The notes under the pieces: model-generated
The model's input: the letters and a program-made list of their open reading frames with translations, nothing else
What the model was told of the DNA's origin: nothing
Database searches by the model: none
Position numbers and translations under genes: made by a program
In this document: piece by piece, positions 1-13,500 of the stretch
Position numbering within the stretch: the first letter of the stretch is position 1
Layout of the letters: the number at the start of each line of letters is the position of its first letter
NCBI GenBank assembly: GCA_008921705.1
Contig: VFFE01007255.1
Span: 3,497,796 to 3,561,795, forward strand
Direction: 5' to 3'
From: Burhinus oedicnemus
Taxonomy: Eukaryota > Chordata > Aves > Charadriiformes > Burhinidae
Length of the DNA: 64,000 nucleotides

Positions 1-17
1 CCCCCCCCCCCCCCCCC
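1..17. repeat. poly-C run at window edge
   Basis: Seventeen consecutive C residues open the window. This is a homopolymer in a SAP30BP intron. It may be partly an assembly-edge artefact. Confidence 0.6.
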
Positions 18-1507
18 AAATGGCTATAAAAAGTGCCCTGTAGCAGTTAGTGCCACACAAAGAATTTGTTTTTCTTCTTCCAGAGGGCTTTGGCTTCTCT
101 GGAAATTAGTGGGTTTTCACAATGAATTTGGCACAGCCTGTTCCCAGATTTGGCTTGGTGACCTTGCTGCTTTCTCCTTACCTTATGCATCTGTCACCTG
201 ATTGGAAATGGAGTAAAGGAGGGGATTTAGAGAGTGGTAACTAAGCAGCAAGGAGGCAGCATTATGTCTGCGTCAGGTTGAATGAATAGCCTCAGTGTTT
301 GGAGGCAGTGAAGAATTTTGGACGCACAGTCCAGTGAGTCACAAAAGGTCTTTGGGAGGGAGGCAGGGGGGAGAGGGCAATGCTGGGGTACTGTTTCAGA
401 AACTTTATTTGTGCTAAATTTGATATCACTTGTGACTCTCCTGGGGTCTATCAGAAGCACCAAAATATTTGAATATTGGTCTCAATATGGTGAAAGCATA
501 TTTAAGAGTGTCTTACCCTACATAACACCTCCTGCTCAGCAGACTGCTGCAAACATCTGCTGTGCTCTTGCAACTGAAGCAGCCTTAATTTATATTAGTA
601 TAACTAAGGAGGGATTAGCTGTATTGAGAAGATCTCCAAACAGAGCATTACAAGTCAGTGGAGGTTGCCATTGAGTTTCTGGTAGAGCATATCAGCTATA
701 TCACTCCTGGAAAGTAGCAGCCAAGAGAGAATGGACAGTGGGAGCGTTCTTCCAAAACAGGAATACAGGATCTGCATCACCACCACGCTCCCTGGCATTT
801 TGGTTTGTAGAGGGTTTATCAGCCAAAGCCCCAAATGGCACAATTGCAGAAGCGGATTCTGGCACTGCGCACAACTGGCAAACCTGGGTAGCCTGGGGCC
901 CCGCAGAACCCTGGGTGTCTGCAGAGAGGCTGATCGGATGCTGCTCTGAAGTTGCTGGTCTCTGCCGCTGGCTCTGGGAGCATTTCAGCTGTTCTCATGT
1001 TACTCTGGGGAATGCTGACCCTGCTTAGAGGTCTGCAAGTTGCACAGGCCTGTGGTAGGCATTCCCAGGGTTTAAGTAGTTTTCTGTGGGCTGGATCCAG
1101 CTTGTATTTAGCTAGCTACGCTCTAAAACATTGACTCTTGGCCAGTGCCAAGGGCCAGTCACCAAAAATGAAGACTCTATGGTCTGATCTGTTTTGAGGA
1201 AAGGCTTCAAGTACAGCAGTTTTTTCAGAATTCGAAAGGAGCTGAGTGTCCAGGACTCACTGAAACAAAGCCGTAATTCTTTCATTAAATTTAGGCTCTA
1301 GTTTTGAAAGGAAACAGAGCATCCTGTTAGGCTTTGACTTTCCATGGTATAAACATTGCCCTCTTATCTAATAACTTGCATTTCATTCTTAATTTTTATT
1401 CTTTTGTCTTGGAAGTAATGTGTAAATTTCTAAACAAATGGACAGTATAGCTTTTTAGGTTGGAAGCATACCTGGACTAAAATCTGTTTCTTCCCCCTTC
1501 CTCCCAG
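18..1507. other. SAP30BP intron (upstream part)
   Basis: No coding exon is visible here. The stretch ends in a pyrimidine-rich tract and AG directly before the first recognisable SAP30BP exon, so it is the 3' part of an intron whose donor lies left of the window. Short open frames on both strands show no family resemblance. Confidence 0.6.
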
Positions 1508-4500
1508 GAATTCTCAGAACTGGAGAAAAGAGATCCTCAGGAGCTAGTTGGTAAGTTCGCTCAGAAGTATTTATTCACCTTTTTTCAAATTAGACCTTCT
1601 AGGCTCCCCCTTCGTAAAAAGCATTTTCACTGTGTCCTGACAATGCTGCAGTTTGAATTGTTGCCTGCAATGTTTTATCTTGGTGCAATATTTTCAGTGA
1701 AGTTTCCTTTTGGAAGAAAGGTACCATGCCTAAAAATATGAAAAAGTTTTCATGTATTCTATGTCTAAGATGTATATGTAAAGGTGTTTTTCTAGTTTAG
1801 CTTAAAAACAGTAAAGCAGTAGCTTTGTCCAGACACCTCTGTGAGAGCCAGTATAACCAGGAATGATGACAGATACTGTGGCTTCAAAAACTTACCTAAA
1901 TGTCCCCACTGAAATATGATCCACATAGCGATTTATAGCTGCTGTGTTGACATAGCGTACTGAATGTTTTCTGATGGTTACTGAAACTCTTGATATTTGT
2001 GACATGTCACTTATTTATTGCACTATTATTACATTTGGAAAAAATGCTTGGAAAGTCCAGGGTCATCAGCTTGAAATAATATCCTCTGCTTGGTCTCTGT
2101 GGAGCTGTATAGAACGTGTATTTTATGCGGAAGCTCTGACTATCTTGAACTAACTCTTTGTTCCTGAGGTTACTAGTACAGTTGTGTGGTAGTCTAACAA
2201 TATAATTAAAAAAAATCATGAGTTTAGACATTGCTTCATTACCTGTCAAGGTTCAAGCATGATATTTCAGCCCTACAGTGTGATAAATGTTAAATAAGAC
2301 AGTAAATGCTAGGATGCTAAGCTGTGACTCCTATGACAGCCATCACTCTGAAGTTTTGGACTTAAGTCCTTTTCAGTTGGCCTGCCCAGATTTTGCACTA
2401 ACCCAACTGTTAGGTTGAATTTTCAGCCTTTAGAGGGCAAAACTGCTTTAACCAGTCTCATCATAGAATGCAACAGAGATTTTTCTCCAAAGTACTGATC
2501 TGCCTCAAAGTACACACCAGAAACACAGATGAGACAACAGCATTTAGGGTAAAAAGTAAAGAAGGGTATCTGACAGCTAACAGCCCTTCTACTCTCTCCT
2601 TTACATATGGGTGAAGCTCTATGCTTGTAGCGGGAAGTCCTATAAGGTTCAAGTTACAGTTTTGTTAGTCTCTTTTTTTCCCGTAGTGACTGCCCCATCC
2701 GCCAGAGATTAGAAGATTGAATCTCATTTGTTTTATGATAGCCCAGACTTGCATGCAGGCTTAAAAGCTGCACAGAGCACACTTACTACAGTGTCTCACA
2801 CTCGGGAGTGGACAGTGTTGGTGAGTCTGAGACCTGGATTAAGGTTTGCAATATATCTTTTCCCAATAGTACCACGCACAGAGCAATGTGTAGGCTAGCT
2901 TTGTGCAGAACCAGATTATTAGAGGTCAGCATACTTGCCATGCTGGATTCTGTAAGGTCTTTTGCATTAGACCATATCTTATAGAGTTGAAAAGGAACTA
3001 TTGCAAGAGCCTTATGGTTGGTGTAACGTGAGAAACACTCCCTTCCTGGAAACTTAGACTTTTAGAGTTAGAATTCTTGAATGGAAAAAGGTGCAGGATT
3101 TTCTGACACGAAGCAAGTAACTTCTCCAGTCTGGACATCTAAAGTTTTGTCCAGTATCAGTATGTGGAAGTTGAAGTCATCCTTAAACAGTTTTCCACAA
3201 CTGCTTTTTGCATTAAAAGCTTGTGGGCCTGCCCTTCTCAGAAGATAAGCTTACGTTGTCAGCATCACCTTTATTAAAGTCCATGGTTATGCAGTTACTT
3301 AAGTACAGCATAAATGTAGGCTCCTGCCAAAAGTAATGTTTCTGTTTGAACTCCCCCGGATGCATGCTAATGTTTGTGTGCCTTGAGCTGATCTGGGAGC
3401 TGGAGCCAGCTGAGATCCACCTTCACTGGTTTTTGGGGGTTTTTTCTTTTTTTTTTTTTTTGTCCCGCTTCTCTCCTGCAAGGCTTCCAGCTGGATCCAT
3501 TCCCCGATCTGCTTAGTGCACGCTAGGTGAGCACTAGAGTTGACATAAAGAGAACAGCAGGGATGAGCAGCTGGGAAGGGCATGGTCCTGAAGTAATCAA
3601 AGAATGGGAGGGGAGGTTTCCAGCAGTAACTACCCTGTGGTTGAGGAAGAAGTATATGTGAAACTCATTTTGATAGATTTCTGCATCAATGTTGTCCTTT
3701 TGGGTTTTTTGTACCACTCTGAAGAGTACACGGTGCTGGCAGACACTGCATTTGCTGTTTCCTGCAGCCTTGCAAAATAATACTTTTAGGATGCACTTTT
3801 TTGCCCTGAAGTTCTTTGCAGCATGGTTGTTTACCTTTTGTACTGTAAGAAATGCTCTCTCTAGCCCTTAGGATATCTGAGCACAAAAGTCAGTGTTCAT
3901 AAGAGCAGAAAATATGGCTGAGTTGCAGGTCCCTTTCTGCATTTCTCAGCCCACAGAGCAGAAAGGGAGCTAGTGTCCTTCCATGGATGGGTGACTCACT
4001 GGCATGTTGTTGCCTCCAGTTTTTCCCTGTGATTTGGCTGTTCTGGTGCCAGGAAATCAGAAACCCACACACCCTGGTTTATGCCAAACAGAGTTGATTA
4101 GAGTGCCAAAGAATGCAGTTTTAGAGACCAGGCACCACCGGTTTGTATGTCTCCAGGGGAAAGCTGTGCCCCTCTGATCACCCTTTCCAGGTCTTTGCTT
4201 GGTTTTTTTTTGCAGTGTGACCTTTATAGACAAACTGGCACCTGACACTGCCTGCAGTCCCTTGTGGCTGCTTAAGACACAGCATACAAGTGAACCTTGA
4301 AAGGGGCAGGAGTTCTTAATCCTACGTAGGGAGCAGTGTTACTCACTGAGAGCGCTGAGGCAAGATGATCCACATCCCGATCTGTCCAGGTACAGCCAGG
4401 TCTCTATTCCTATGTTCTCTAGTCTTTTGGTTTTTTCTGCACTAGGAAAAAGTGCCCACCCATCTTTAGGAAGCAAAGTTCCTGTGTGCCCCCTCTCCAT

Positions 4501-7500
4501 GTCTCCAGCGTAGCCTTTGGATTCTGAGCAGTTGTTTCCTTCTGGAAGGAACGGAGTGCACAGTTTGCTCTGTGGCACTTTCTCTCCTGCTATGCAGTTC
4601 GTCTTTGTACTGGGGGATATACTGGTCAAATAACCCATTTATCTGAAACGGAAGCCGATTAAATGTAGCATTTCCATTTAATTATCTGCCTCACCAAGAT
4701 CTGGCAATCAAATATCCTCCATTGACGACTGAGATGCTGAGTCTTTGCTAGGTGCACCCTGATAGTTGGCTGTGCTTTTGCCTCCTATGCAGAGCCCAGG
4801 AGCAGCTGAACATCTCTTCCTGGCCACAATGCATGAGCTGGCTGCACGGAAAGCTACAAGCACCTATTGCTTGTGCTGATGAAATGTTGTAACTTTTAGG
4901 TCACCTTGTAGAAGGAGAATGTACGGACTAAGCACCAGTGGCAGTTTCCATCAGCAGCAGGACGCTTTGAGTTGCTGACCTGGCAGTGCGTTGGCTCCTA
5001 CTTTCTTGAACCCCCATCTGAGTCATGGGATCTGCTGTATGGCCTTAGTTCTTTATCTGGACTGTAAATCTGATTAGGGGAAGATATTTACTTACTGTGA
5101 GCCAGAATCTGGGTGTGCCCGTAGTGATTAATCGTGCCAACAGCAAACTTCCTGAGGTCCCCACATGGAGATCCTCTAGGCTGGGAGCCAGCAAATCACA
5201 GGCCCTATTAGAGACTGCAGCCAGTGTCACTAGCTATGACTCATGTAAAAGTAAAACTTTGATCTTGGCAGAAATAACAGGATGTACGAAGCAGTTGGAT
5301 GTATCCTGCGAGGACACACCTTGTTGTTAGCTGTCCATCTGCATTTACTGCTGTATAGGCTGCAGAAAGCTGTGCTTGGGAATTTTAAAAAATAAAATAT
5401 TTTATACAGGAGCCTGTGCCTATACGTGCAAATTCCACAATTACCTTGAATGATAATCCCAGCTGCCCCTTTCTCTATGGAAAGACCTGGTGGGGAAGAA
5501 GCTGTGGCATCGGCCATTCTGCTCTCTGTTTGGGGAGGAGGTTTGAGGACTGCTCGAGGGCATGGATAATTTGCACTTCCTTACCGTAAAATAAGCCTGA
5601 AGGGGTTAAACTCATCCTTTTCTTCCTAATGATGTGGCATCTCAGTCTGGCTGCGATGTGATGAAATAACTGAGTAACGATGAATGTTTGTGCTCGGTTT
5701 GTGAGGTGGGCAGGGTGCATGTAGCCTCGCCGCTGACTCAGTTTTCAGCTGCGTACAGCTATGGCGGGATTGCAGCAGACAAAGATGTCTTGGTTCCAGT
5801 TCCTCATAAGGCATTAAAAGATGCCTTCCCCCATCAGTATTATGTTGATAAACGATTGTTTTCACATCACTCAAACAAAAGAGCAAATGAGCACCAAAAC
5901 ATGAAAAATCATGGGTCAAAATATGTTGTCTCATTGGGAGCTTTTGTTCCTCCTCCAGTGTTATTTCAGTTTCAAAGAAGCTTTAAAGCGATTGCTGAAC
6001 ATACCCTTCTGACTTTGTGACTTTGGTGCTAGACAGAGTTCTTGCCCATGGTTCCCGAGTTTATACGAGCCCGCAATTCCCCTTCCCATAAACGTTTTGT
6101 TTTGCTGTCTTCTGGTCATCTGTAAAGATAAGGAGCCTATGGGATGTCTAACTTGGAGCTAGGCTTGGTTGGTTTTTTTTTTGTTTGTTTGCTTGTTTGG
6201 GTTTTTTAGGTCTTTTCTTTGCCTTATGAAGTCTGGATTTGGTGGCCTTTTTTCTTTCTTAGGTTTCTGCTGATGCTGTGAAACTCTTTAAGCCATTAAT
6301 CAGCTTTCACCTTTTCCGGAAAGCCTAGTGTGCCGTCTATTATGAACACTTCTGTCTATTTGCTACTGTCTCTCTGGGTTCCTGAAACTCTAATTAAAGT
6401 AGAGGCTTCCCCATCCCTCCAGCAGCTGTAACCTATAACAAATGTCTGCCTTGTTGTCAGGGAGCTCCAGTTTGCCTGCCTTTCTGTAGGGGCTCTGGCA
6501 AGCTTTCCTTCTTCCATAGAGGCACCCTCTTAGTAAATGCCAAAGGACACTTTTTGTTCATTACTAGCAACCGCTGAAGAATTTAACCCTCAGCAACATC
6601 TTGATCAAATAGAATGAGTGGTCGCCTGCCAGCTTTGCATCTCCAAAGGATATTGTCCTTAGTGCTTTACATTTTTACAAAAGAAATGGAAACTGCAGTA
6701 GCACTGAACGTGTGTAGTGTTGATTACCTGTAACCTCAGCTATCTGAAGCTCTGTGCTGGAAGGCAGGAGAGCACGCTGTGTTCAAACGCCGGTGTCTGT
6801 CCTTTGGGCCCTTCTGGGCTTTAGTCAAAGGAGCTGAACTTGAGCGTGCTGAACTGCAGTTCAGGCAGCTTTTACTGAAGAGTATATAACTGAGGAGCCA
6901 TAAATGTGAACGGCTTTCTTGATATGACTTCTGTGCTGCTGGCAGGTCTCTTGTCCACTACAGACTATGACTCTGGGATGTGTTCCCTGGACAAATTATG
7001 GTTGAAAACAATCCCAGCTGCTTGAATGTGGCACAAATCTCTGCTCCAAGGCTCGGCCAGAAAACTGCCTGGGTTTCCCATAATAGTGGGAAAGTAGCAA
7101 GTAATAGGGGGAAACATGGCAGTTTCTTTTGCCGGTAACTCAGTAAGCTAATCTTTACAGGGCAATCAGGTACTCTAATAGTGTATCCCAACACAAACTG
7201 CTATAGAAATCTGGCAGTCTGTACTGGTCTGTTCTCAGTCCTGCAGAACAAGTTGTTCTTTCTAGCAATAGTCTGACTCTGTAAGCAAAGATAAAAGCTC
7301 CTGTTAAGGAGACGTTAACTTAAGGATGAAATGTAATTTCTTGTGGTTAATTCCTGACAGCCTTGGGGAGGGTTGTTCCCTTCGTGAACCATTTTGGTTC
7401 ATGTAGGTAGGCCTTGAAATAAATAGGACCCTAAGTGACTACCTCCCCCAAAATGGCAATGAGCCAGGCTGTTTTAGATTGATCTGTGACCTTCCACATA

Positions 7501-10500
7501 CACAGTCGGCTTCTGTCTCTGAGAGTATCCTGGCACAAGTTTTGTCAGAGACTCCAGGTTATCTGAGCTGTTCAGAGCAGGACTTTAGAGTGCGTGTGGA
7601 AGACCTGGAGTAGGGGAAGGCTCGGTATGTGGTGCACAGTGCAGGGGTTTAGAGATGCATTCCACAAGCCAACCTTTGTTCCTCTGCAGGTCCTTTGCTT
7701 TTGAGGATCTTATCAACAATTGCAGCTGGAGTGGGAAGTAGCTTAGCTTTTCATATTTCCATTCTGGGTGATAGAGACCCCTGAAAATAAAGCTTTAAGC
7801 ATGGGTGTGCCACAGAGACACCGCGTAAGGTAGATATTAATGAAGCAAGCATCTCATCCCTCTTCTAATGATCTAACCTTCATGTTAGTTGCTTCTGCTC
7901 AGCGCTTTGAAAACATCATGAGCACCAGTTGACAGCATTCAACCCATCTATTCTCAGTGACAGAGTAGCACTAGCAGGGACATAAAACAAGTTTAATGAC
8001 TTGCATGGCTTAAATTCCCTTCAGTATTGCAAGAACTCATGCCCAGTTTGCTGTCTACAGCTTCTTTTTCAGAGAGAGTGCGGAACATGTCTCCAGATGA
8101 GATCAAAATCCCTCCTGAGCCTCCTGGCAGATGTTCTAACCACTTGCAGGTTGGTATAAGTCCACTTTTTTTTTTTTTTTTTTAAGGCTTGCAATTCAGT
8201 AGGGAGGGGGGATATTTGGGAGCTCTGCTCAGTATTTTTGCACAAGTCAAAAATCCAGCATTAAAGCTGGCTTTTTACCACACTGAATTTGTGAATGCAC
8301 TGTATTAATGCTTTAAACTTTAGAGCAATTCTAGTTTAGGAATCTCAAAGTAGCTTAAAGCTGTTTTCCAGTCTCTGTGGGTCACTTATGCTTTAAAATG
8401 GCTCTTGATCCCCCCAGTGACACAGAAGCAATGTTTACTGTGAAGTCTGCTATCCTCTTACCTCAGCAAATTCAGTTCCGTAGGAAAGAACAAATCATTG
8501 TTTTTCTATACAGGCCCGAGAATCCCCTGACTGGAATAGTTGAGGCAGCATTGACTGGATTCCTTTTCCACCTACATATCTCTAGATGATAAACATTTAG
8601 AGGGAAGGCTAGTAACTTAGAGGCAGCAAAAGAAAACAAATGCATGTTTTCTCTAGTGCACACCCAAATAATTGCAGTAACCAACTTTGCAATAACCTTC
8701 TGCTCTGTTCTCCTCCTCCTGATGGAGGGCAAATGAAAGAGCAGGGACTGCTGTTTCCTACCACCCATTTGAGTTTTAACTGCAGTTATCTGCCCAGTAG
8801 AAATACAAGTAAAGAATCACTTCTGGAATGCTCTATAAAGTAAGCTACTAATGTGCAATGGTGATTCAGAATGACTCGCCATCCAGATCACGCTTTCTTC
8901 TTCTCCGCACAGTCTACCTGGGCACACCCATTCCTCCTCTTGTGCTGCAGGAGGATTTTACTGTTCTGACATCAATGAGTTAGAGTGTGTTAGATCTGAG
9001 GAATGCACAGAGCTTGAGAGAGTAGACAGAATAAAGCAGATTTTCTTCCCCTTTGACAACAGTTTACTGTGTTAAATCAAAGGAGAACTTATCCTCTGCT
9101 AGCAGGTCAAACCACATCTTAGAACACTTTGAGCAAGGAGATAGGATTGTTCTTTAGAGATGCAAAGTGTTCTAGGCTTTTTACTGTTGATTTGCTCTTT
9201 CCTTTTGTCAGATTCTTCCTCTAATAAACTGTATCTTGAACTCTGCCAAAGGGAGTATTTCTTACAAAGTTGACTGAGTAGTTCCCCATCTGTGGACTTT
9301 GTGAACCATAGTGCTACTTCCACAGGGAGGGGACAAAAGGGAACACTTATTCATCATTTCTACTCTCCAAATTCACCTTTTTGCAGTTGTTCCTTCAAAC
9401 TTCACAATGTGTGCGCTGGATGTGAAGACTGTGTAATTTCTTCTGAATTTTGTGAGGACCTGATGGAAATTTCTTAAAGAATTTCTTCTTCTTTTGAGAA
9501 GTTGATGAAATAGCAGTTTCATATCAACTCTTAACAACCCTCTTTTATTCAGGCATCAGCAAACCCTTAGACAATAGTCATTTCTGTATTTGAATTGACT
9601 GTCCATATGGAGGGACACATGAAGCAACAAGGAAAAATTGACTCAACTCTGCCATCCTGAAAGACTGAAGGTCTAGCCTCTGGTCTTATTTTATATGCCT
9701 CTTGTACCTGAGAAATTTGTGTGGAAAAGAAAAGATGAAGGAAATTACTGAGAATATTCTCCTAGTAATACCACTTAAGTATACGTTCCGTCTGAAAGTT
9801 TCTGCTTTTGCTATCCCTTCAGCATCGCTGGAGTAAAAATACTTTTAAGGTCTTTCACTACTTTGCTGAGGAAGAAAAAAAATCATGTTTATTTTTAAAC
9901 CTTTCAGTCCTTTTGGAGAGTAGACTGCTTGAAATTTCCAACCTGAGTCAGTTAAGTTGCCTTTTGCAGGGGCTTGTGGCTTCAGTTGAGATATCCCTAG
10001 AGTTTGTAACTATGTGAGTGATCTGCAAAGAGAAGCTCATTCCATCTAACTGGTCACTTGTGCCGAAGCAGGGATTTACAAGGGCATTGTTCCTAAGAGC
10101 GTTTGGCTGCCAGCAGACACCACCAGCAATACCTGATGATCACATTGGGTTTAGCTCTCCCGCAGAACTTGGCTCTGCTCCTCCGTTACCCAAGCATAGC
10201 CACGAGCCTTGCCTTCTGCGCACTGTAGCCCAGCAGCTGTTTTTCAGGTGCACACTTAGTCTGAAGGTGGGTGTGATGGTCACTGTAAGTTGTAGGAGAA
10301 CCTGTGTGGAGCTCAGAGCTGGCTTCTACTTCTCTACAGTCATAGCTACAAAGGGAAGCAACGGACTGGGAAGGAGTGTGCACTGCTGCCTCAAATGCAA
10401 ATCTTTAATCACTGAAGCCGTCAGAAAGTGCAAATAGCAATTCCCTTACCCATCCAGACAGTTTGTGAAGATACTTTCAGATCTTAAAGGTGGGAGTGTC

Positions 10501-13500
10501 TGTACTAATCAGCCTGCCTGACCTTAGGGGAGAGGTGGAATACTTGCTCCATGCAAGGGAGGTCACTGGTTCAGTTGGCTTGTTTCCACATGTACACTTT
10601 TGATAGTCAGCTGATGTGCTTCTCCTTTTCATACCAGCTCACCCTGTAGTCTTTCTCCCTTAGGATAAAATTCAAAAGCTATATGAGAGGAAAATTAAAG
10701 AGGGCATGGATATGAACTACATCATTCAGAGGAAAAAGGAGTTCCGCAACCCCAGGTGAGCCACCATCTTTTTCTTTGTGACCAAAGCACCACAGAGCAA
10801 ATTCCAAGGATTTTCCTCTTTGTTGGAGTTGTAGCAGAATCAGGATCCTAAGCAAGAAGTACTACTGCTTACAAAAATGAGAAAGACATAATGTGATTGT
10901 AACTGAAACAGTAAAACTCTTCTTTGTGTTCTGTGAGGCAACAACTAGAGTTGGTGTGTCAGTTAAAATTTAAATGTACAGGCTTTGGATGAAGTATTTT
11001 GGAAGACGTGTCTGTTCTGGGAGCTGGGAGATTAATTTGGGGGAAGTGGGAAATGTGGTTAATGGCATGCCACATCCATTATAGCAAGTGTAGCTTCCTA
11101 GGTTCTGATTTTACTCTTGCAGTGTGAAGAGGTGATAACCTCTTTCTACTAACAAATCTGAAACACCTCTGTTTACTTCTATCTCACTGTCTCTGTTCTG
11201 AACTTGTGTCCTTCCTTTGCAGCATCTATGAAAAGCTGATCCAGTTTTGTTCAATTGATGAACTCGGTACAAATTATCCAAAGGTGAGATGCAATACTTT
11301 TTACTGGCAAGGGGGTGGGTAAAAAATAATAGGGGTGTAAGGTCTCATCTCAGGCTTTCTTGAGCCTGCTTGTTTAGAGGTCCTTTAAGGGAACTTTAGT
11401 CTGATCCTCTGCATTGAAGTGAACATTTTCATGTGGTACAGAGCCTCAGTGCCTCCAACTTTGCTATAATGATTCTGAACAAAAACTACTGAGGTGTGTA
11501 GGTATGCATGAAACTCTTTGGGGGGGATAGAAGCAGAGCAGCAGAAAAATGCATGTCTTATACCAGCATCCTTTTGGCATCAAAGCTGTTTCTTCATTCA
11601 CAACAGAACATGGTCCTATAAAAGAAGGTCTGATGTGACCTTCGTGTCACTGGGATACAAGAAGAAATCAGTAATGAATATCGCCAGTGAACAGAAATAC
11701 ATAAAACGTTTTTGAACTGGATTTTGTGTATATGTGGAAATAGTCCTAATCTGACTTTTTTTTTTTTCTTTAGGACATGTTTGATCCTCATGGCTGGTCA
11801 GAGGATTCATATTATGAGGCACTAGGTAATTCCAGGAAATCTTCTTTTGTCCTAACTTAGCTTTTTGTGTTTTGTAGTTAATTAACTGCACTGGAGTCTT
11901 CACTTCCTTTATAAATGAGAAGTCATCACATGCTGCTCTTCAACTACTTCATTCTGGTCGGATGTGCCTGAATGTTATTGATGCTTCATCAGTCTGGAAA
12001 GCCTTTTCATTTAAATTGGTTCTTCAATGTTTTCATCTCTTAAATCATTAATTTAGTGAAGTAATGCTTTGATTAAAAAGCAGTAGTTGGTTTCATGGCA
12101 ATTTAATTTTCTATACATGATGTGAAGTTTTTGATTGGTTAGGATGGGCAGTGTGTGAGTGAGAGAACTATGGATTTTTACTGTTTCTAGTGCTTCTTCT
12201 AACTTCTGATCTTTCTCAGCTAAAGCCCAGAAGATTGAAATGGACAAATTGGAGAAGGCCAAGAAAGAACGCACAAAGGTAGCTATTCAAAACCAAAAGA
12301 GACAGAGCTGCAGGGTTTTTGTTTGTTTCCCTGCTGAATTTCATTTTGTTGCTTTGCTGTTTCTTATGAACTGTGCTCTGTGCTGTTTGTTTTTTCCCTG
12401 GTTCTGTCCTTACTTCTTGCATGTCTTTTTCCGAGCTGCACAGATCAAGTTGTTTGTCCTTCCTTATAGATCCATTTCTCTAGGTTGTTTATTCCACTGG
12501 ATTTCCTTCTGTTTTGTCAGTATTTTTAAATCGGAGCTCTTAAAATGGTATTCAGTAAGCCAGATACAGGGAACATTACGCATAAAGAACAGTTTGGGTT
12601 TTTTTTCTTAATCTATGACATTTTGCCTGGTGGCATAGCCTAGTTATAGCTTTATTTTCTCACCATACCTCACAATATCTGCTTTCTGTTCTCTTTGATA
12701 TTGCCGCCTTGCATCTAATTTCCAGAACCGTTGGGCCTATTTTAACTTAAACTGGGCTTGTCGCAAAATGTACATTCTTATGTACCCCCCAAAAAGAACA
12801 CAGACAGGCTTTGGGAGATTTTATTCCTGTCCTCCAGTGGTGTTGCCTTTAAGAGAGTGGCTGGCATTAGAGAACTGTCTAATGTTAGAGATTGCCATCT
12901 AGCCTTGCAGAAGGCTCCTTCCATATTCAGTATACAGAGGTATTTTTTTCTTGCAGTGCATGTTGTGTCTTGCTGCTTGTTTTGGGTTTTGCACAGTAAC
13001 TCGGGTATCTGATTACGTCCTTGCCCATATCTGCAGTTTTGAAAATAGGAGACTGCATGCTGTTGTAGCTCTTGTTGCTAAGTTTCCTGCTATGATGCAG
13101 TCGCAGTAAATTGTGCAGGTAGGGACTTGTCTTGCATGTTTCTGAAAGGAAAAAGAAGAGGAACTTCTAACTGGAAAAATGCATTCTTTAATGACCTGGT
13201 TGTATCCTTTCTAAGCTGTATCAAATTCCTGTGCTTATAATAGTGAACAAACCCATTTTTATTGTATCTGACTTAAGGATTCCTGCAACCCAGCTCCTAA
13301 TGATCAAGACTTCACTATGCTTTGGCCTGAGGTCTACATTTTTCTTCCTGCATGACAGTCAGCTTGGAGACCAATGTCTTACATGACATTAAAGCTGCTC
13401 TTAAAAACACAGAGAAGCAATGTGGGTTAAAAAAAGACTGTGTATTAACTTTTCATTTTTATCTTCTCCCCTTTTTCCTGTGTGTCTCTCCCTTTCCAGA

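Noticed and set aside
5653..5740. Sequence in a SAP30BP intron with TGATGA and CTGA words like a C/D-box snoRNA
   Set aside because: The first C and D-like boxes are only about six bases apart and no terminal stem is visible, so a snoRNA is not supported.
12240..12611. Open frame continuing from the SAP30BP exon at 12220 into the intron
   Set aside because: Homology stops exactly at the GT donor after ...KKERTK; the rest is intronic read-through.
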